A DNA stretch of 64,000 nt from Micromonospora sp. WMMD1128 (GTDB lineage Bacteria > Actinomycetota > Actinomycetes > Mycobacteriales > Micromonosporaceae): contig NZ_CP114902.1 in NCBI RefSeq assembly GCF_027497235.1, positions 1,439,501 to 1,503,500 of the forward strand, written 5' to 3'. Both the position numbers and the translations under genes were made by a program. This document shows, piece by piece, positions 1-8,111 of the stretch; the first letter of the stretch is position 1; each line of letters begins with the position of its first letter. The notes under the pieces were generated by a model. That model made no database searches and was not told the origin of the DNA. It saw only the letters and a program-made list of their open reading frames with translations.

Positions 1-313
1 CGACGTAGACCACCCGGGACTCCGGATCAACCCGTTGGGCGATCTCGTGCACGTTGCCCACGGTCGGGATGCCGGAGCCGATGTCCAGGAACTGGCGCAC
101 CCCGGCGTCGAGCAGGTGGTGCACGGCACGGCGCAGGAAGGCGCGGTTGGCCTGGGCCATCAGCGGGGCCTCGGGCACCGCCTCCACCATCGCCCGGGCG
201 GCGGCCCGGTCGGCCGCGAAGTTGTGCGAGCCGCCCAGGTAGTAGTCGTACATGCGGGCCACGCTCGGGCGCTCGATGTCGATCGTCTCCGGTGCCCAGT
301 CCGGCCGCTGCAT
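1..313 (-). CDS. SAM-dependent methyltransferase, DUF574 family (3' part missing)
   Basis: Reading leftward from an ATG at 313, the translation runs off the window edge after about 104 residues. The N-terminus reads MQRPDWAPETIDIERPSVAR, followed by MYDYYLGGSHNFAADR and, further on, FLDIGSGIPTVGNVHEIAQ. The MYDYYLGG...NF.ADR block and the DIGSG(I/L)PT SAM-binding loop are the hallmarks of the actinobacterial S-adenosyl methyltransferase family (DUF574, Methyltransf_19). Members are usually about 260-280 residues, so roughly the first 40 percent is present. Substrates for this family are generally unknown; it is much expanded in actinomycetes. It is transcribed away from the response-regulator gene to its right and is not obviously in an operon with it. 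Confidence 0.85.
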   Translation of the reverse strand, partial: MQRPDWAPETIDIERPSVARMYDYYLGGSHNFAADRAAARAMVEAVPEAPLMAQANRAFLRRAVHHLLDAGVRQFLDIGSGIPTVGNVHEIAQRVDPESRVVYV

Positions 314-460
314 GTCCCTGCCCCTTGGGTGTCGGCGACGCGCGGCGTCACCGCCGCGCGGATCACCGGGTATTCTGCCCGCCCACCGTCGCGGTGCAAA
401 GACCACAGTCGCTCCGCGTCCGGCCGCTCACCGTACGCGGTCGCCCCGCCCGGACGTGCG

Positions 461-496
461 GCGGGGCCCGCGTCCGGCGTACGGACGGGGCCCCGC
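461..496 (-). terminator. GC-rich hairpin after the response regulator gene
   Basis: Arms GCGGGGCCCGCGTCCG (461-476) and CGGACGGGGCCCCGC (482-496) pair with one bulge around a loop of about 5 nt. It lies just beyond the stop codon at 508 of the leftward response regulator gene, so it most likely ends the kinase/regulator transcript. There is no T tract, as is usual in actinomycetes. Confidence 0.6.
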
Positions 497-507
497 GGCG
501 ACGGACG

Positions 508-1176
508 TCAGAACTTCGGCGCGTCCGGGGCCTCCAGCAGCCCCAGCCGCAGCGCGGTCATCAGCGCCTGGGCCCGGTTTGCGGCGCCCAGCTTCTCGTA
601 GAGCTTGGAGATGTGGGTCTTGGCGGTCGACTCGCTGACGAAGAGCTGCTTGGCGATGCCGGCCACGCTCATGCCGTCGGCGAGCAGCCGCAGCACCTGG
701 CCCTCCCGGGGGGAGAGCTGCGGGCCGGACGGCGCCAGCCGGCGCTTCATCGCCTCGGCCAGGTCGGCCGCGGTGAACGCGCTGGGGGAGGAGGCGGCGT
801 GCCGGGCGGCGGCCACCACCTCGTCGGCCGGGGCGGTCTTCGGCACGAACGCGCTCGCGCCCGCCTCCAGGGCGCCGAAGAGCTGGTCGTCACCGGCATA
901 CATGGTGAGCACGACGATGCCCATCGACGCGCTGGACTTGCGCAGCGCACGGGTGGCCTCCAGGCCGCTGCCGTCGGGCAGGCGCAGGTCCATGATCACC
1001 ACGTCCGGCTGGAGCGCGCCGGCCTGGCGCACGCCTTCCGCGGCCGTGGCGGCCTCGCCCACGACTTCGAACTGCCGGTCCCGCTCGAAGGCGTGCCGCA
1101 GACCCTTGCGGATGAGGTCGTGATCGTCGACAAGGAGGACCTTGGTACGGGTGGCCGGTGTCGGGCTAGTGGTCAT
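508..1176 (-). CDS. NarL/LuxR-family response regulator
   Basis: Cytoplasmic DNA-binding response regulator of 222 residues. The receiver domain (about 12-125) has the acidic pair in VLLVDDHD (D17, D18), the phosphoacceptor D63 in VVIMDLRLPDG and the conserved K113 in FVPKTAP. A linker leads to a LuxR-type helix-turn-helix (about 154-214) containing LSPREGQVLRLLADG and SESTAKTHISKLYEKL. The ATG at 1176 was chosen because GGGGAG lies 7-12 nt upstream and the receiver domain starts soon after; a longer frame to 1422 only reads through the kinase gene. The stop of the histidine kinase gene (1184) lies 7 bp upstream of this start, so the two are co-transcribed. It is the presumed phospho-target of that kinase. 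The regulon is unknown. Confidence 0.93.
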   Translation of the reverse strand: MTTSPTPATRTKVLLVDDHDLIRKGLRHAFERDRQFEVVGEAATAAEGVRQAGALQPDVVIMDLRLPDGSGLEATRALRKSSASMGIVVLTMYAGDDQLFGALEAGASAFVPKTAPADEVVAAARHAASSPSAFTAADLAEAMKRRLAPSGPQLSPREGQVLRLLADGMSVAGIAKQLFVSESTAKTHISKLYEKLGAANRAQALMTALRLGLLEAPDAPKF

Positions 1177-1183
1177 CCTCGGG

Positions 1184-2878
1184 TTACTCCCCTTCTGCTG
1201 CTGCGGCGCTGCCGCGCACCTTATCGCGCCGGGGCGACGAACCGAGTAGCACCGCCACGGTTGTGCCGCTGGGTTGCCGCGGCCTGATCTCCAACCGGCC
1301 TCGGATACGTTCCGCCCTCTCCGCCATGATCGCAAGACCATAGTGCCCCTCGGGCCGCTGGTCACCGATGCCGTGACCGTCATCCGACACTTCGATCCGG
1401 GCGTACGGGGGATCAACCTCACACGTGACCCAGAGGTTCGAGGCGCCGGCGTGCTTTCGCGCGTTCGTCACCGCCTCCTGCGCGATGCGCAGCAACTCGG
1501 CCTCGGTGGCGGCCGGCAGCCGGGCGGTCGACTCGTCCAGGGAGAGGTTCACCCGCAGTCCGCCGGAGGCGCCGACGGTGCGGGCGTACTCGGCGATGGC
1601 GGCGGCCAGGCCGCCGTGCCGGTCCACCTCGCTGCGCAGCTCGAACAGGCTGAGCCGCAGCTCCTGGATCACCCGGGTGACCTCCTGGCGCAGCGTGCGC
1701 AGCGAGTCGGCGGTCTCCTCGGCGTCGTCGTGCACGGTGGCCAGGGCGTTGTCGATGCCGTAACCGACCATGACCAGCTCCTGGGCGACCCCGTCGTGGA
1801 TCTCCCGGGCCAGCCGCTGCCGCTCCTCGTTGGTGGCGAGCGAGCGCACCTCGTCGAAGAGCAGAGCGGCCTCCAGCCGCAGCGCGGCCGGGCCGGTGAG
1901 CGCCGTCACCCGGGACACCACGGGCGGCGGGTACGCGGCGCCGGCGTCCGCCTCGATGACCACCAGGCCGACCGTGCGCACGCCGGCGACGAGCGGCACG
2001 ATCAGGGCGGACACCTCGCCGGAGCGCCGGGACCGGGCCTGCGAGCGGGCCGAGACGGTCGGTTGCTGGCTGGCCCAGGCGTCGGCGATGGCCGAGTCGG
2101 CGTCGAGCGTGGTCTCCCAGTCGACCCGGTCCGCGCCGATCTGCGCGAGCACCACCAGCCGGCCGCCGCCGCTGGCGGACAGCACCGCGCCGCGGTCGGT
2201 CTTCGCCACCATCCGCAGCTCCTCCAGCAGGTGCTCGGAGATGCCCCCCGGGTCGAGCGTGGCGCCGGGCAGCTGGCGGGCGACCGTCCGCAGCTGGGTC
2301 AGCAGGCGGGTCGCCTCGGCGTACGGCTGGGGTTTGCTCTCGCCGCGGACCCGCATCACCCGCTGGAGCGTGCCGGCGGTGTAGAGGCCGAGGGCGGCGA
2401 GGATCAGCCACTGGGCGCAGACCGCGAGGTAGCCGACCTGGCCGAGCTGCGGCTCACCGCCGACCTCGGTGAACGCGGCGCTCGCGAGCAGCGTCGCCGC
2501 GGCCACCACGAGCAGCGCGGCACCCTCGCGGAACCGGCGGCGCAGCGCGGTGACGGTGACCGGCACGGCGAGGTACGGCAGGACCGCCGACGCGCCCAGC
2601 CCGCCGGTCACGCCGGTGAGCTGGGTGTCGGCGGCGACCTGGCTGGCGGCCAGCCCGAGCACCACCACCTCGGCGAAGCGGCTGATCGGGGCCAGCAGCC
2701 GGTGCTGCGGGGCCAGTACGCCGGGCAGCCCGGCGACGCCGAGCAGGGCGATCCACCAGAGTTGGGCGGGTTCGCGGGTGGCGAGCAGGGTCAGGGCGGC
2801 GACGAGCGCGAGGAGGACCGCGCGGGCCGCAGCCGCGAGGAGCTGCGTCTGCGGCTGTCCGGATGTGGAGGCGGGCAC
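1184..2878 (-). CDS. Membrane sensor histidine kinase (NarL-type, HisKA_3)
   Basis: 564-residue sensor kinase. Residues about 12-170 form several hydrophobic membrane segments, residues about 205-340 look like a GAF-type sensory domain, and a dimerisation/phosphoacceptor segment follows with LAREIHDGVAQEL (phosphorylated H361). The C-terminus is an HATPase_c domain with LLRIAQEAVTNARKHA (N box) and VSDDGHGIG (G1 box). This arrangement is that of the NreB/DegS/LiaS group, which partners NarL-type regulators, matching the gene just downstream. The GTG at 2878 starts 15 bp after the stop of the FadD15-like gene; the longer frame (to 3661) is an out-of-frame reading of that gene. The kinase, regulator and ligase genes lie tightly spaced in one direction, so transcription from the ligase promoter is plausible. 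The signal sensed cannot be read from the sequence. Confidence 0.93.
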   Translation of the reverse strand: MPASTSGQPQTQLLAAAARAVLLALVAALTLLATREPAQLWWIALLGVAGLPGVLAPQHRLLAPISRFAEVVVLGLAASQVAADTQLTGVTGGLGASAVLPYLAVPVTVTALRRRFREGAALLVVAAATLLASAAFTEVGGEPQLGQVGYLAVCAQWLILAALGLYTAGTLQRVMRVRGESKPQPYAEATRLLTQLRTVARQLPGATLDPGGISEHLLEELRMVAKTDRGAVLSASGGGRLVVLAQIGADRVDWETTLDADSAIADAWASQQPTVSARSQARSRRSGEVSALIVPLVAGVRTVGLVVIEADAGAAYPPPVVSRVTALTGPAALRLEAALLFDEVRSLATNEERQRLAREIHDGVAQELVMVGYGIDNALATVHDDAEETADSLRTLRQEVTRVIQELRLSLFELRSEVDRHGGLAAAIAEYARTVGASGGLRVNLSLDESTARLPAATEAELLRIAQEAVTNARKHAGASNLWVTCEVDPPYARIEVSDDGHGIGDQRPEGHYGLAIMAERAERIRGRLEIRPRQPSGTTVAVLLGSSPRRDKVRGSAAAAEGE

Positions 2879-2892
2879 CTGACGGATGGTAG

Positions 2893-4701
2893 TCAGCGCC
2901 GGTAGATCTCCGCGATCTCCGTGGCGTACGTCTTGTGCACGACCTGCCGTTTGACCTTCAGCGACGGGGTCAGCTCGCCGGTCGCCTCGGTGAAGTCCTG
3001 CGGCAGGATCCGGAACACCTTGATCGCCTCGGCCTTGGAGACGGTCTGGTTGGCCTGGTCGACCGCGGTCTGGATCTCGGCCCGCAGCGTCTCGTCGTCG
3101 CGCAGGTCGGCCGCGGTGGTGGTCTCCGGGCGCCCGTGCCCGGCCAGCCACTTCGGCAGCGCCTCCTCGTCGATGGTGACGAGCGCCGCGATGAACGGCT
3201 GGCGGTCGCCGACCACCACGCACTGGCTGATCAGCGGGTGCGCCCGCACCTGGTCCTCGAGCACCGCCGGGGCGACGTTCTTGCCGCCGGCGGTCACGAT
3301 GATCTCCTTCTTCCGGCCGGTGATGCTGAGGTAGCCGTCCTCGTCGAGCTGGCCCAGGTCGCCGGTGCGGAACCAGCCGTCGGTGGTGAGCGCCTCGGCG
3401 GTGGCCGTCTCGTTGTGCCAGTAGCCCTGGAAGACGATGTCGCCGGAGATCAGGATCTCGCCGTCGTCCTCGATCCGGACGGTGACGCCTGGTAGCGGCC
3501 GGCCGACCGTGCCGATCCGGGTGCCGGTGGGCAGGTTGGCGGCGGCTGCCGGCGCGGTCTCGGTGAGGCCGTATCCCTCGCAGATGGTCACCCCGACGCC
3601 GCGGAAGAAGTGCCCGAGCCGGGCGCCGAGCGGCGCGCCGCCGGAGATGGCGTCGCGGCACCGGCCGCCGAGCGCCGCGCGCAGCTTGCCGTAGACCAGC
3701 CGGTCGAAGAGGGCGTGCTGGGCACGTAGCGCCAGCCCCGGCCCGCCGGGAAGCTCCTGGGCCTCGCTCCAGGCGATGGCGACCTTCTCCGCCCGGTCGA
3801 AGATCGCGCCCTTGCCGTCGGCCTCGGCCTTCTGCCGGGCGCCGTTGTAGACCTTCTCGAAGACCCGGGGTACGGAGAGCGCGAACGTCGGTTTGAACTC
3901 CTGGAGCTCACCGACCAGGTCCTTGGTGTCCGCGCAGTGCGCCATGGTGGCCCGGGCCTGCACCACGCCGACCTGGATGAGCCGGGCGAACGCGTGCGCC
4001 AGCGGCAGGAAGAGCAGGGTGGAGGCGCCCTCCCGGAACAGGTTCGGCAGCACCGGCACCGCGTTGGCGATGTCGGCGTAGATGTTGCGGTGGGTCAGCA
4101 CGCAGCCCTTGGGGCGGCCGGTGGTGCCGCTGGTGTAGATGATCGTGGCGATGTCGTCGGCCTTGAGCATCGAGCGGCGTACCTCGATCTCGGCCGGGTC
4201 CACCGACTCGCCGGAGGTGACCAGTCGGGTCACCGCGTCCAGCTCGATCTGCCAGATCTCGCGCAGCTCGGGCAGCCGGTCCCGGACGCCGGCGACCAGG
4301 GTCGCGTGTGCGGTGCTCTCCACCACCACGGCCACGGCGCCGGAGTCGCCGAGGATCCAGGCGGCCTGCTCGGCGCTCGACGTCTCGTAGATCGGCACGG
4401 TGACCGCGCCGGCGGCCCAGATCGCGTAGTCGAGCAGGGTCCACTCGTAGCGGGTGCGGCTCATCAGGCCGACCCGGTCGCCGGGGGAGACGCCGGCCGC
4501 GACCAGGCCCCGCGCCACCGCGACCACCTCGTCCCGGAACTGCCGGCAGGTCACCTCGGTGCGGGACGGCGCTCCGGCGTCGCCGGCGACCCGGACGAAC
4601 TGCACGGTGTCCGGGGCGACCTCGGCGTTGTCCCAGACCGGGTCGGTCAGGTTGGCCGCGTCGCCGACGGTGACGATCGGCGGGACGGAGAACTCGCGCA
4701 C
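2893..4701 (-). CDS. fadD15: Long-chain fatty-acid--CoA ligase, FadD15-like
   Basis: 602-residue ANL-superfamily adenylate-forming ligase that would activate long-chain fatty acids to acyl-CoA with ATP. Visible motifs are the P-loop-like YTSGTTGRPKGC, the YETSSAEQ segment after GAVTVPI, SGGAPLGARLGHFFRG, YGLTETAP, the TGDLG hinge region, ITGRKKEIIVTAGGKNVAP and a C-terminal lysine region LKVKRQVV. I recall the M. tuberculosis FadD15 N-terminus as MREISVPAPFTVG; here VREFSVPPIVTVG lines up and supports the GTG at 4701, which has GAGGGA 6 nt upstream, over the GTG at 4707, which directly abuts it. The kinase gene follows after 15 bp. Divergent from it is an SRPBCC gene similar to Rv2185c, so the fadD15/Rv2185c neighbourhood is conserved. 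Confidence 0.93.
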   Translation of the reverse strand: MREFSVPPIVTVGDAANLTDPVWDNAEVAPDTVQFVRVAGDAGAPSRTEVTCRQFRDEVVAVARGLVAAGVSPGDRVGLMSRTRYEWTLLDYAIWAAGAVTVPIYETSSAEQAAWILGDSGAVAVVVESTAHATLVAGVRDRLPELREIWQIELDAVTRLVTSGESVDPAEIEVRRSMLKADDIATIIYTSGTTGRPKGCVLTHRNIYADIANAVPVLPNLFREGASTLLFLPLAHAFARLIQVGVVQARATMAHCADTKDLVGELQEFKPTFALSVPRVFEKVYNGARQKAEADGKGAIFDRAEKVAIAWSEAQELPGGPGLALRAQHALFDRLVYGKLRAALGGRCRDAISGGAPLGARLGHFFRGVGVTICEGYGLTETAPAAAANLPTGTRIGTVGRPLPGVTVRIEDDGEILISGDIVFQGYWHNETATAEALTTDGWFRTGDLGQLDEDGYLSITGRKKEIIVTAGGKNVAPAVLEDQVRAHPLISQCVVVGDRQPFIAALVTIDEEALPKWLAGHGRPETTTAADLRDDETLRAEIQTAVDQANQTVSKAEAIKVFRILPQDFTEATGELTPSLKVKRQVVHKTYATEIAEIYRR

Positions 4702-4784
4702 CTGCACTCCCTCGTGCTCGCGCCGGCGGGCCGGCGTGGTCGGCTCAGTCGAAACCTACCCGCCCGCGCGGGTGGGCGGCCGGG

Positions 4785-4790
4785 TAGCCT
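4785..4790 (+). promoter_or_regulatory. -10 element of a probable leaderless transcript
   Basis: TAGCCT fits the actinobacterial TANNNT -10 consensus and ends 6 nt before the ATG at 4797, with no Shine-Dalgarno between. Transcription would start at or next to the A of the start codon. No clear -35 was found. Confidence 0.5.
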
Positions 4791-4796
4791 CCCCCC

Positions 4797-5252
4797 ATGG
4801 CGGACTCCTCCACCCAGTCGATCACCATCGGCGCGTCACCGGACCGGGTGGCGGCGGTCATCTGTGACTTCCCCCGCTACCCGGAGTGGACCGAGGCGGT
4901 GCGCGCGGCCGAGGTGGTCGAGGAGTACGAGGACGGCTACGCCAGCCAGGTCCGGTTCACGCTCGACGCGGGCGTGCTGGCCGACGAGTACGTGCTCGCC
5001 TACGAGTACGCCGAGGACATCTCCCGGATCGAGTGGCACCTGGTCGCGCCGTCGAAGATGCAGCGGTCCCAGCACGGGTCGTACGACCTGGTGGGCAACC
5101 CGGACGGGACGACCACGGTGACCTACACGCTCGAGGTGGAGCTGTCGGTGGGGATGCTCGGCATGTTCCGCCGCAAGGCCGAAAAAATGATCATGGACGC
5201 GGCGTTGAAGCAGCTCAAGCGCCGGGTAGAAACACCCGGTGCGGCAGACTGA
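4797..5252 (+). CDS. SRPBCC-family protein (polyketide cyclase/dehydrase-like, Rv2185c type)
   Basis: 151-residue single-domain START/Bet v1-like protein. The opening ADSSTQSITIGASPDRVAAV and ICDFPRYPEWTEAVRAAEVV, the middle ISRIEWHLVAPSKMQRSQHG, and the end AEKMIMDAALKQLKRRVE match the pattern of actinobacterial SRPBCC proteins such as M. tuberculosis Rv2185c as I recall it. These form a hydrophobic cavity that binds lipids or aromatic polyketides; no catalytic residues can be assigned. The gene diverges from fadD15, as in the mycobacterial locus, which hints at a role linked to fatty-acid activation. The start has no ribosome-binding site, but TAGCCT lies 6 nt upstream, suggesting leaderless translation. 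Confidence 0.88.
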   Translation: MADSSTQSITIGASPDRVAAVICDFPRYPEWTEAVRAAEVVEEYEDGYASQVRFTLDAGVLADEYVLAYEYAEDISRIEWHLVAPSKMQRSQHGSYDLVGNPDGTTTVTYTLEVELSVGMLGMFRRKAEKMIMDAALKQLKRRVETPGAAD

Positions 5253-5294
5253 TTCCGTTCGCCGTCCCGGTCGTCACGCTTGAGGAGCCGCGCC

Positions 5295-5927
5295 ATGGGC
5301 ACCACCGATCCGGGCTCGGCCCGGGAAGAGGCCGAGCGCCTCGTCGTCAGTCTGCTGGCCGCCGCGCGGCTGGCCACCACCCCGTCCGGCCCCGGGGGCC
5401 CGCTCGGTGGGATCCTCTCGGGTGTCCTCGGTCACACGGCCGGGGGCAACGCCTCCGGCGGAGCCGCCGGTTTCGCCACCGGGTCGCCGGAATGCTGCGT
5501 CTGCCCGGTCTGCCGCGGGATCGCCGCGTTGCGCGACCCGAGTCCGGAGTTCGCCGAGCGGCTCGCCACCGGCGCCGGTGACCTCGCGGCCGGCGTGGCA
5601 AGCGTGCTGCGGGCCTTCGCACCTGGCGAACCGGCCGAACGGCCCGAACCGGCGGAGCCGGCCGGACCGGACGGACGCGACGAGCCGGCGGCGACCACGA
5701 CGCCCGCGGGTGCCGGTGGTCCCGCGCCGGCCGGCGCGGGTGACCACGTGTGGCGCGAGGCGACCCGTACCGGGCATGATTCTCAGCCGGCGCCCGAGCA
5801 GGACGTATGGTCCGCCGCCACTCGGGACGAGCCGGCGGCGAGCCGGCCGCCGGCCGGTCGTCCCGTGGTGCCCGCCTCGCGGGCGTCCGGGGAGGCGGGC
5901 GCGGACGCACCAGGCGACGGGGCCTGA
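5295..5927 (+). CDS. Conserved actinobacterial hypothetical protein
   Basis: 210 residues. The N-terminal half (to about residue 120) is an ordered, Cys-containing region: ECCVCPVCRGIAALRD carries three cysteines (a CxxC plus one) and is followed by a helical segment PEFAERLATGAGDLAAGVAS. The C-terminal half is low-complexity, rich in Ala, Pro, Gly and Glu, with EPAERPEPAEPAGPD. No signal peptide or membrane helix. The ATG at 5295 has GAGGAG 7 nt upstream; a frame extension to 5280 is unlikely. The gene lies between the SRPBCC gene and a ROK kinase on the same strand. The Cys cluster could bind a metal, but no function is assigned. Confidence 0.72.
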   Translation: MGTTDPGSAREEAERLVVSLLAAARLATTPSGPGGPLGGILSGVLGHTAGGNASGGAAGFATGSPECCVCPVCRGIAALRDPSPEFAERLATGAGDLAAGVASVLRAFAPGEPAERPEPAEPAGPDGRDEPAATTTPAGAGGPAPAGAGDHVWREATRTGHDSQPAPEQDVWSAATRDEPAASRPPAGRPVVPASRASGEAGADAPGDGA

Positions 5928-6000
5928 CCACCGGACATCCCGGGTACGCACGGCCGGTTCGGCCGGTGCCGGGGCAGCACAGCAGAGGGGAGTGGCGGCG

Positions 6001-6948
6001 GTGACGCTGACCATCGGAGTCGACGTCGGTGGCACGAAGGTGGCCGGCGGTGTCGTGGACGACACCGGCGCGGTACTCGTGCAGACGCGACGGGACACCC
6101 CCGCCGACGACGTGGCCAAGACCCGCGACGTCATCATCGAGGTGGTCACCGAGCTGTCCGCCGGCCGTACCGTCGAGGCGGTCGGGATCGGCGCGGCCGG
6201 CTGGATCGACGCGGCCCGCTCCACCGTCCTCTTCGCCCCGAACCTGGCCTGGCGGGACGAGCCGCTGCGCTCCTACGTCAGCAACGCCACCGGCCTGCCG
6301 GTGATCGTGGAGAACGACGGGAACGTGGCCGCCTGGGCGGAGTTCCGCTACGGCGCGGCGCGCGACGCCGACGACTCGATGGTCATGTTCACCATCGGCA
6401 CCGGGGTCGGCGGCGGCATCGTGCTCGGTGGCGAGTTGGTCCGCGGCGCCAACGGCATCGCGGCCGAGCTGGGGCACATGCTCACCGTGCCGGACGGCCA
6501 CCAGTGCGGCTGCGGCCGGTTGGGCTGCATCGAGCAGTACGCCAGTGGCAGCGCCCTGGTCCGCTTCGCCCGGGCCGCCGCCCGGCAGGAGCCGCACCGG
6601 GCCACCGCGTTGCTGGAGCTGGCCGACGGTGAGGCCGAGGCGATCACCGGCCCGATGGTGACCGCCGCGGCCAAGGGTGGCGACCCGGTCTCCACCGAGG
6701 CGTTCGCCCAGGTCGGCCGCTGGCTCGGCACCAGCCTCGCCGACATGGCGCAGATCCTCGACCCGCAGGTGCTCGTGGTCGGCGGCGGTGTGATCGACGC
6801 CGGTGACCTGCTGCTCGGCCCGACCCGGCGCTCGTTCACGGAGGCGCTGGCCCAGCGCAGCCGCCTGCCGGTGGCCGAGGTGCGTCCGGCCGAACTGGGC
6901 AACACCGCGGGCGTGATCGGCGCCGCCGACCTGGCTCGGCGGGTCTGA
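6001..6948 (+). CDS. glk: ROK-family glucokinase
   Basis: 315-residue sugar kinase, most likely cytosolic ATP-dependent glucokinase (glucose to glucose-6-phosphate). The N-terminal phosphate loop is IGVDVGGTKVAGG. The sugar-binding END appears in VIVENDGNVAA, and GTGVGGGIV is the second glycine-rich motif. The ROK zinc signature is visible as GHMLTV...GCGRLGCIEQYASG, with the His and three Cys that normally hold the structural Zn. LVVGGGVIDAGD is the C-terminal adenosine motif. Length is normal for GlkA-type enzymes (about 310-320). The GTG at 6001 was chosen with GAGGGGAG at 5985-5992; a GTG at 5992 is too close to that site. The stop codon is 1 bp from the next start, so the two are co-transcribed. 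Confidence 0.92.
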   Translation: MTLTIGVDVGGTKVAGGVVDDTGAVLVQTRRDTPADDVAKTRDVIIEVVTELSAGRTVEAVGIGAAGWIDAARSTVLFAPNLAWRDEPLRSYVSNATGLPVIVENDGNVAAWAEFRYGAARDADDSMVMFTIGTGVGGGIVLGGELVRGANGIAAELGHMLTVPDGHQCGCGRLGCIEQYASGSALVRFARAAARQEPHRATALLELADGEAEAITGPMVTAAAKGGDPVSTEAFAQVGRWLGTSLADMAQILDPQVLVVGGGVIDAGDLLLGPTRRSFTEALAQRSRLPVAEVRPAELGNTAGVIGAADLARRV

Positions 6949-6949
6949 C

Positions 6950-7651
6950 GTGCCGGGTCCGGGAGTTCCGCTGCGGGTGCTGTCGTACAACGTGCACAGC
7001 CAGCGCGACGACACCGCCGCGCTGGCCGAGGTGGTCCGGCAGGCCGCGCCGGACGTGGTGATCGTCCAGGAGGGACCGCGCCGGTTCCGGTGGCGGCAGA
7101 AGTGCGCCACGCTCGCCGACTCGTTCGGCCTGGTGTTCGCCGCCGGCGGCCTGCCGTCGCTGGGGAACGTGTTGTTGACAAGCCTGCGCGTCCGGGTCAC
7201 CGACACCCGGTGCGAGCGCTACCCGCTGACCCCGGGCCGGCACCTGCGCGGGGCCGCGTACGCGCGGTGCCGGGTGGGCGGCGTCGACTTCCTGCTGGCC
7301 GGCTCGCACCTGTCCACCGATCCGGCGGAGCGGCCCGCGCAGGCGGCGGCGTTCAAGCGGGCGCTCGCCGCGTCCACGCTGCCGGTGGTGGCCGGCGCGG
7401 ACCTCAACGAAGGGCCGGACGGGCCGGCCTGGCGGACCGTGGCCGACGGGCTGACCGACACGGCGGTCGCCGCCGACCGGGCCGACCGGCACACGTTCTC
7501 CTGCGCCGACCCGCGCCGTCGCATCGACGCGCTCTTCGTCGACCCGCGGATCAGCGTGGTCGACTACGACGTGGTCGACACGCCGACGACCCGCAGGGCC
7601 AGCGACCACTTCCCGGTCCTGGTCGACCTGTTGCTGCCCGCCGCCGACTGA
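6950..7651 (+). CDS. Endonuclease/exonuclease/phosphatase family protein
   Basis: 233-residue single-domain member of the EEP fold (DNase I/AP endonuclease-like, PF03372). Conserved pieces in order: VLSYNVHS (Asn of motif 1), VVIVQEG (metal-binding Glu), LLAGSHLS (His), VVAGADLNEG (catalytic D-x-N) and the C-terminal RASDHFPVLVDL (catalytic S-D-H). All catalytic positions look intact. No signal peptide is seen. Substrate cannot be told: the family includes DNA repair nucleases, phosphodiesterases and lipid phosphatases. The GTG start lies 1 bp after the glucokinase stop, so translation is probably coupled. Confidence 0.9.
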   Translation: MPGPGVPLRVLSYNVHSQRDDTAALAEVVRQAAPDVVIVQEGPRRFRWRQKCATLADSFGLVFAAGGLPSLGNVLLTSLRVRVTDTRCERYPLTPGRHLRGAAYARCRVGGVDFLLAGSHLSTDPAERPAQAAAFKRALAASTLPVVAGADLNEGPDGPAWRTVADGLTDTAVAADRADRHTFSCADPRRRIDALFVDPRISVVDYDVVDTPTTRRASDHFPVLVDLLLPAAD

Positions 7652-8111
7652 CCCCACGACGGTCGGCCGGTGCCCGACGGGCGCGAGCCGCGTGGTGGCC
7701 GCGCGGTACGGGCTGCGGTGGTGCGGGCCGTGCGGCGCGGCCGGTCCGGGTGGTTACGGAACGTGAGATACCGGTGGGTGAGGCAGGGGGATCGCTGGCG
7801 CCTTTGCTCTGCAGCCCCATACGCATCAGATACCCACGGTCACTGCGGGGGCGAGGTGTGACCCGAAGCTCCATCCGGGACCGCCCAGGTCATTGTCGCG
7901 CTGCGTCGGTGGCTGCAGAGCAAAGGCGGGAGAGGGGCACTGCGTCGGCCCGGCCCTGTCCTCACTCTGAGTGAATCGGCGGACGGTGACCGAGCGTGAA
8001 GATGCGCTCCGGGCGGACGGTGTCGACACTCGGGTGGCTGGACAACGGAGGGCATTGTCGGCAGGATTTCGCACCGACCCGGCACGCGTGCCGTACGAAG
8101 GAGAATTCGCG
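7652..8111. other. Gene-free interval carrying a MITE-like element
   Basis: No convincing reading frame. Nucleotides 7799-7928 form an element bounded by perfect 18-bp inverted repeats (listed separately). The rest, about 7929-8111, holds the probable leader of the monooxygenase gene with AAGGAG at 8098-8103. Confidence 0.6.
7799..7928. repeat. 130-bp element with perfect 18-bp terminal inverted repeats
   Basis: CGCCTTTGCTCTGCAGCC (7799-7816) and its exact reverse complement GGCTGCAGAGCAAAGGCG (7911-7928) enclose 94 bp of non-coding sequence. The interior begins CCATACGCATCAGATACCC after the left arm. No open frame spans it and no obvious target-site duplication flanks it. Size and structure suggest a miniature inverted-repeat element or a large structured RNA; the sequence cannot decide. 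Confidence 0.6.
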
